This document shows, piece after piece, positions 57,983 to 64,000 of a DNA stretch of 64,000 bases. Position numbers and translations under genes: made by a program. Origin of the DNA: Planococcus citri (lineage: Eukaryota > Arthropoda > Insecta > Hemiptera > Pseudococcidae); assembly GCF_950023065.1 (NCBI RefSeq), contig NC_088677.1, forward strand, positions 59,483,469 through 59,547,468. Direction: 5' to 3'. How positions within the stretch are numbered: the first letter of the stretch is position 1; every line of letters begins with the position of its first letter. The notes under the pieces were generated by a model that saw only the letters and a program-made list of their open reading frames with translations, made no database searches and was not told the DNA's origin.

Positions 57983-60362
57983 ATGTGGATAACTGTGTTG
58001 CAGTTCATATTTATAACGCTGTTGGCAATTAATGTCGCTCTAAAGTACCATTATAATTACTGGAAACGTAAAAAAATTCCGTATGTGGCTTCAAATACAC
58101 TCGATCTTGATTGGTTCAATTTACCAATGGTCGATTTTTATTCGAAAATTTATCGCCGTTTGAAAGGTCATAAATTCGGCGGATTTTACATGAAATTTAC
58201 TCCTAAATTGATGCTTTGTGATTCGGAATTGATCAAGAGAATTTTAATCAAAGATTTCGAGTTCTTTTACCAGCGAGGAGGATTGGAAATATTCGACGAG
58301 AAGTGAACCGATCACTATGCATATCTTTGGTGCTCATGGATCACTTTGGAGAAGTAAGTGCGAAGTTGCGTTCATTTTTTAATTAATAAATAAGCGTTGA
58401 AATTATAATCAGGTAGATAAAATTTTGCGAGGATTGAAATTTTCAAAAATTTCTGGAGACTCCATGAACTGCTCAAAAATTTACCAAATCGCTTTCTATC
58501 GATGAAAAGGGCGTGTCAAAATATGATCTATACCAAATTTGAGCTTCGTACCTTCATTAAGTTGAATTCAATAAGAACTATATAATGTTCAAAAATTCAC
58601 TTGGAGCTCCAGAACTGCTCAAGACGACTCCAAATCACATTCAGTCGCGTCGGTCTGAGAAGGCGTTGAAAATAGCACCCATACTGAATTTAGGTGACCT
58701 GACTTTACGAATAAAATTCTGATGAGGATTTGCAAATTTCAAAAATTTGTTGGAGGCTCCAGAATCTCAGAGAATTATTTGAGACTGCTTTCAATTAATT
58801 TTGCTAGGACTTGAAAATAAGCTCAGTACCAAATTTTAGCATCCTAGCTTCACAAGATGAAATTTTATGAAGACTTCGATTCCAAAAATTATCCCTCCTA
58901 CCCACTGATAAAATGAAGTCAATGAGGGAAGGGTTTCTTCTTGAATTTATTTTCATTCAGAAAACAACTCATAATCCTTTAATTTTCCCACAGAACTAAG
59001 GACCAAATTGACACCCACTTTCACTTCTGGAAAAATGAAATATATGTTCAGTTTGGTGGAAGAATGCGCCAAAGAGTTGAGCGAAGAGATCAGCAAACAA
59101 ATCGAAATCAACAACACAATTGACATGAAAGAGTTCACCGCTCGTTACACAATTGAAGTAATATCTTCGTGTGCTTTCGGCCTAAAAGCTCGTACCATTC
59201 AAGATGGCAGTTCGATATTCAGATCAATGGCTTTGAGCATTTTTGATACTCGCTTATACAACAGACTATCTTGGATTATTGGGTCAGCATTCCCATGGTT
59301 AAAAAACAAACTAGGATTGCGTTTGTTCAATAAATCGGCGATAAACTTTTTCTATAAACTTACTCAAGATCTACTTCACCATCGTGAAAATAATGCTGTG
59401 AGCAGGAACGACTTCTTCCAATTGTTGATCAACATGAGAGATTGTGATGGTGAACAACACGTCGTAATCAAGAAGCAAGACCAAGACAAGCTAAGTAAGA
59501 CAAATTTTTATTTTTCTATTGCACCTGTCCTATACATAATTTTTTCGAAACAAAAATTTATTAATTTTGATTCACTTTTTAGTCATGACCAATGAACTCA
59601 TGACAGCGCAGAGCTTCTTATTTTTTATTGCTGGATTTGATTCGTCGAGTATGGTACTGAACGGAGCTTTATTCGAACTGGCTCTCTATACAGATGTGCA
59701 GAGAAGAGTTCAACATGAAATCGACGAGTATTTGCAAAAATACGATCAAAAAATTACCTATGAAATGGTACATTGCATGCCATATCTGAATCAAGTGGTC
59801 TCAGGTAACAACCAAACACTTTAGAGTTAGGTTTTCTGGATGAACCTAAACACACGATACGTTACAGAAGCTCTGAGGAAATACCCAATTGTAGGAAGTT
59901 TGAGCAGAGTCTGTGCTAAAAATTACCAAATACCTAATTCTGAAGTGGTAATCGAAAAAGGTACCGAGGTGCTGATTCCTATTGCAGGATTACATTCAGA
60001 TCCTGAGTATTTTCCGAATCCTGAACTATTTGACCCAGATCGGTTCAAAGATCCATGTAGTTATCCGGGACGAAATGCATACCTACCTTTTGGAGATGGT
60101 CCCAGAAATTGCATCGGTAAAAGAGAAGACATTTTTCAACGTAAAACGTGAAGAATAATATTTCTTAATTTTTATACTTCTTTTTTAAATGTTTCCAGGA
60201 TCAAGATTTGGCCAAATGACTGTTAAATTGGCTTTGGTATATTTACTTCGAGATTTTAATTTCGAATCGTGCTCGATGACTCGAAATCCGTTAGAATATA
60301 AACCTTTCCGGATTACCACTTCTGTCAAACATGAGATATTTTTAAAATGTAGAAAAAAGTGA
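57983..60362 (+). pseudogene. Cytochrome P450 B2, CYP6-like, with one-base frameshift in exon 1
   Basis: Exons 57983-58353, 58994-59494, 59583-59804, 59868-60116 and 60199-60362 keep the family structure and phase 1 GT-AG introns, but total 1507 nt, one over a multiple of three. Near the end of exon 1, the FDEK codons are followed by an extra T at 58304 that creates TGA at 58304-58306; removing it restores the EPITMH-type block shared with B1. Everything downstream is open, with WRKLR, AGFDSS, EALR, HSDPEYFPNP, FDPDRF and FGDGPRNCIG. The anchor is one residue shorter than in B1. Intron 1 (640 bp) holds tandem repeats. The insertion is not in a homopolymer, so a true mutation is plausible. AATAAA lies at 60475-60480. 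With the T removed the protein would be 501 aa, so this may be a functional allele elsewhere in the population. Confidence 0.83.
58417..58900. repeat. Tandem repeats of about 145 bp in intron 1 of B2
   Basis: Three and a partial fourth unit start near 58417, 58562, 58708 and 58857. Each has an (A)GATAAAATTTT- or GAATAAAATTCT-like start, TTCAAAAATT, then GGAG(G/C/A)CTCCA(G/T)AA and (C)TGCTCAA. The units are well diverged. The same unit forms part of the arms of foldback family F2 (22240-23045). Confidence 0.6.
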
Positions 60363-61183
60363 ATGTTACTCGTAGTTATTCAATCAATGACAGTTTTCTT
60401 AAACTGAATCAAACGGAAGTGTCCAGGGAAGTTATTTTAAATTTTTTTTCAGTTCGTAATTAACTTCTTTCCCGAATAAATAAGAATTTTCCGATTTCTC
60501 ATTTACACATTGTTCTATAACAGATAGGTCATAAGACATCTAAAAACATCAACTTATGTAGGATAAATTTTCAGCACTCAAAAAAAATCACCATAATAGC
60601 AAAGAGCAAAACGCACCCCTTCCCCTCACGATGAGCAAATCCACTCAGCTCCGTACCCTTTTAAAACTACCAACTCGACTAATTAAAATCATTCGAGCAA
60701 TTTATAAAATTTCGACAACAACTCTCAAAGTCTCTTTTGATGTCGGACGACTCGAGTATACGAGAACTGTACAAAAGGCCAGCTAAAAAAATCACATCCT
60801 TAGACACGGTCAATGCTTCGCAAATAAGGAAGTTGTTAGAGCTCAGAGTGTCGCGGACTGGCCGCAGAACGGGGAAGAAAACGACGAGAAAAACAGCCAG
60901 ATTAACGAACGGCTGAAATTAAATTTAGACAGTCGAGTAATGGAATAAAAAGACGCAAAAATCGTTCGCCCGTTGAGAGTAAAGAAAGCGAAGAAGAGCT
61001 TTGCTTTTTCCCTCCACACTGTTGGCCACGTTTTCATGTTGTCGCCTTTGCTCTCGTTGCAGTTCAGAGAGATACAATAAGTGACAGCTTGGATGCTAGG
61101 TCTTTTTTTCCTTCTTTTTCGCGCCCAACTTAATGTGGTTGCTGGAGTCGCACACATTTTTCTCGTGTATCGTGATATAAATC
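60363..61183. other. 3' flank of B2 and GC-richer island
   Basis: Positions 60620-61180 are a non-repetitive, GC-richer island (GTCGCGGACTGGCCGCAG near 60850, GTTGGCCACG near 61021). There is a 104-codon frame on the minus strand without splice context or a recognised domain, so no gene is called. Confidence 0.35.
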
Positions 61184-62090
61184 AACGATAAGGGAATTTT
61201 TTTCGTACGGATTGCAAATTAGGATTTATTTACTTCCTATTTCCTTACTTCTTCATTTTTTAAAAAAGAACAAGTGCTTTGGATGAAAGATGAATTTTTT
61301 CGCCCAGGAGAGGGGTAGAAGGGGTGAAATGTCACGTAGATACCAAGCCAAGATACCCATTTCATAAAGTTGAATTGAAGAGAGCGGAGAAAAAATTTCA
61401 GAAAAATTTTATAACTTGCAAGTTTGTAACGTGACAACTAAAACATTTTCTATTTTTTTTTTCAACAAAAGAACTGCAGCTCGAAAAATTGAAACAAAAA
61501 TTGAAAAATTGCTATGCGTTAGATGTTTTGCAAACAGTACAAGCAATAAAGTATTCTTTTTTTCAAAATCATCATCAACTAAAATTTCAAACTCTGAGTT
61601 TCACTTCTCGACTATTGAAGAATTTTCAGAACTTCTATTCTGATCAATTTGCTCCCCCATGATAACGAAAACAAAAAACAAAATCTGATTAAACCGAGCA
61701 GAAAAGCCTGAAATAATTGGATTCATAAACTTGAATTAAACCCCTCTATTCCTCAACTTTTTCAGCAACTGGAGTTGATTTTTCCATTTTTGGTGACTTT
61801 TTCACGTGTTTGTTACCTGTACAGGTAACTACAGCACTCTTGAATTGGATTAGGAAATTCTTACATAAAAACGGACACAGGAATTTTTATTTTTTAAAAG
61901 AAGTAACTGATTGCAAGAGGGTTTCTGCTTATTGCCTTATTGCAAAGTGTCCAACAAAATTTCAAAATGAAAAAGCAGGAATCAAGCAGAACTTTTGGCA
62001 GGGCATTTTTCAAACACTTTACGACTTCTTCGTAAGGAGGAGGGGAGGGGGATATTTTGCCCGTTAATTTGTCGCTTTTTCAATGTTTTT
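61184..62090. repeat. Copy of the A2 3' flank
   Basis: This matches 53037-53730 on the same strand in two blocks (61184-61640 and 61905-62080), with extra sequence between them at 61640-61900. Blocks shared include ACCAAGCCAAGAT, GTTGAATTGAAG, GTTAGATGTTTTGCAAAC and ACTTTTGGCAGG. Confidence 0.7.
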
Positions 62091-62448
62091 GGACATTCTG
62101 GGATTTTTTCGGAGTGAAGAAGGTGTCAAAAATACTTTTACCATTTCAATTCGTCATTGGCAAGGTATTTCTGCAAACACTTCACAACTTTTTTCTGAGG
62201 AGGGGGGGGGGGATAGGAGAGGGTTAAAATCTAACACATAAATTTTTCACTTCTTCATCGTTAATGAAGCATTTCAATATTCTTTGAAGAGGAAATAGTT
62301 GAAAATTTTTTCACCATCTGACTTTTTTCACGTTTGTACAAGGAATACACTTTAACAAGCTAAGAGAGTTTTTGCATTTGATTTTTTGGTTATTAGATGC
62401 TTTAATGCGCTATAATAGCTGATTGCGTAATGATTTCAAATTTTTCAA

Positions 62449-63620
62449 AATTTCCTACTTTCCTCATTTTAAAAATGAGCAATTAATTACCAGAAAACAA
62501 ACAGATTTGCACCAGGTGTAACAAATTTTGAATTTTTTTGAAATTTGGAAAGCCTAAAAAATCCGTTTAAAGCTACACAACGGTTCGAAACGGTGATGAA
62601 ATCCGATAAGAGCATGAATCAAATTTCAACTTTTTACCAAAACTATTCATCATGATCCAATCTACACCGTCAAGATAATTTGTTTTTACAATATATCAAC
62701 GTTATTGGCAGTAAGCACTCTTTAATTTTTCAACAAGTCAAATACTTAAAAGAAAAAAAAACTCCCTCCAAGAGATACACCATCTGAATTTTTTCGTTTT
62801 GAAGCTTCAACTGTAACAAGCTATTTACCTATTCGCTGATTGTAAGAGAGTTTTTGCACTTGATTTTTTGGTTATTAGATACTTCATTGCGCCATAGGTG
62901 ATTGCGTAATGATTTCAAATTTTTTTCCCAAATAACAATTCTGGGAAATCACCAGTTTGGAGTAACAAAAAAAGCGCTTTTATCATACTTTTTGAACGTT
63001 TCTTCAAAAAAAAAAAAAAAACATCCTCATTCTTCAAAAAGGAGAGAACGTTAATGAATGTGTTTCTGCCTAAAGGCGAAAATTTGGTTGAAATTTTTTG
63101 TACTTTCAATCTGTTAAAGACTATTTCTGAAATTTTTTTAAAAAATCAGCAAAGTGGAAAAACGTCAACATTTTTTTCAAAATTTTACAAAAAAGGAAAT
63201 AAATTGAAAATTTAAAGCCTAATTGAAAAAAGCAGGATATTTCGATAAAAAGCACTAGATTTTTTTCAATCGTAAAATCAGGTTTCAATGGGCCCCCTTG
63301 TTAAATAAAATTTGTTTTCATCATTCTCTCTATATTCTAAAATTTTTGTTTCCTAAACGCAGAATTTCCTACTTTTCTCATTTTAAAAATGAGCAATTAC
63401 CATTACCAGAAAACAAACAGATTTGAACCAGCTGTAACAAATTTTGCAATTTTTTGAAATGTGGAAACTCAAAAAAATCCGTTCAAAGCTTCAAGATCGG
63501 AAAGCCACGCCTTCAAAATAATTTGTTTTCACATATCAACGTTATTGGCAGGAAGCACTCTTCAATTTTCCAACAAGTCAAAATAAAAAGAAAGAAAACT
63601 TCCTCCAATAGATACCAACA
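62449..63620. repeat. Direct duplication, copies at 62449-62785 and 63363-63620
   Basis: TTTCCTACTTT(C/T)CTCATTT, AAAAATGAGCAATTA, CCAGAAAACAAACAGATTTG, then CAACGTTATTGGCAG and AGCACTCTT(T/C)AATTTT(T/C)CAACA occur in both copies in the same order, about 850-900 bp apart. Between them lies a further copy of the GATTGTAAGAGAG motif (62838). No coding sequence. Confidence 0.7.
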
Positions 63621-64000
63621 GTAATTCGCCAAACACAAATGTGCTCCTACCATGCTAGAAAAAAAAATTCCTTACAAATGTACCAATAAGTGTAATCCCC
63701 TCATTAATACTCTCAACCCTCTCCCCCTCCTTCTACAGCTCATAATACTGCACAATGAAATATATGTCTCGTAGTTTAAATCCAATAAAAGCCATTCGAA
63801 CAAGTGCGTTCTCAATTTACACGTAACGAGATCAGCAGCAGAGACCATTTAGCTGGCAAAAATTAAACGGTTCGTGTTAATTCACGGTTATTTTAAATCG
63901 TGCATCGAGCTATCGAGCATTCATTACCATACCGAGAAAGAATACCGCGATGGGCCGAAGCCAAAGGGGATAAATATCCTGTAATCGTACCGGATAGGCC
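63621..64000. other. Non-coding end of window with GC-richer sequence
   Basis: Positions 63720-64000 are non-repetitive and GC-richer (GATCAGCAGCAGAGACC near 63831, CGATGGGCCGAAGCC near 63949). No frame is open for long. This may be the edge of a conserved element or of a gene beyond the window. Confidence 0.3.

Noticed and set aside
1..64000. CRISPR arrays, operons, rRNA or tRNA genes
   Set aside because: No regularly spaced short repeats with unique spacers, no prokaryotic gene packing, and no cloverleaf or rRNA core was recognised by eye; a tRNAscan run would be needed to exclude tRNA fragments.

Overview
This is eukaryotic nuclear DNA, almost certainly from an insect. It is AT-rich and gene-sparse, it has short GT-AG introns with pyrimidine-rich acceptors, and it is full of decayed transposon pieces. 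Its only confidently identified genes are CYP6-like (CYP3-clan) cytochrome P450s. The many GTAGGTAC/TACCTACC runs would fit a sternorrhynchan hemipteran (mealybug, scale or aphid type), but that placement is inference and cannot be settled here.

Layout. Positions 1-171 are probably the last coding piece of a + strand gene. A minus-strand gene of unknown function is modelled from exons at 7607-7685, 6973-7108 and 5577-5828, whose splice phases fit together; a candidate last exon lies at 1535-1624. A + strand exon at 7939-8294 and a two-exon model at 10719-11518, interrupted by an in-frame TAG, look coding but are not recognised. From about 11.5 to 42 kb I find no intact host gene. That stretch holds imperfect palindromic (foldback, MITE-like) elements of several families, a decayed ORF1/gag-like copy of a non-LTR retrotransposon (16440-17372), fragments resembling THAP/P-element and CACTA-like transposases, local duplications, and several GC-richer, non-repetitive islands that may be conserved non-coding DNA.

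The main feature is 42.5-60.4 kb: five head-to-tail P450 genes on the + strand with the same five-exon structure and all introns in phase 1. By sequence and intron 1 length they form two types in the order A1-B1-A2-A3-B2. A1 (500 aa), A2 (499 aa) and A3 (500 aa) have open frames. B1 has a frameshift and a separate nonsense codon, and B2 has a one-base frameshift in exon 1. A3 has Gly in place of the I-helix acidic residue. Shared flanks suggest that an A-B pair was duplicated as a block, and that A2's downstream flank shares ancestry with the DNA beyond B2. Four of the five genes have a GATA-type site (CTTATCTT) 100-140 bp before the start codon; A3's promoter segment is itself duplicated and B2's site is degenerate.

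If expressed, the P450s would act in the endoplasmic reticulum membrane with NADPH-cytochrome P450 reductase, probably on plant toxins or other xenobiotics as is usual for CYP6 enzymes. No substrate can be read from the sequence. Two of the three frameshifts seen in the window are an extra T in a T7 run, so sequencing error must be excluded before calling those copies dead.
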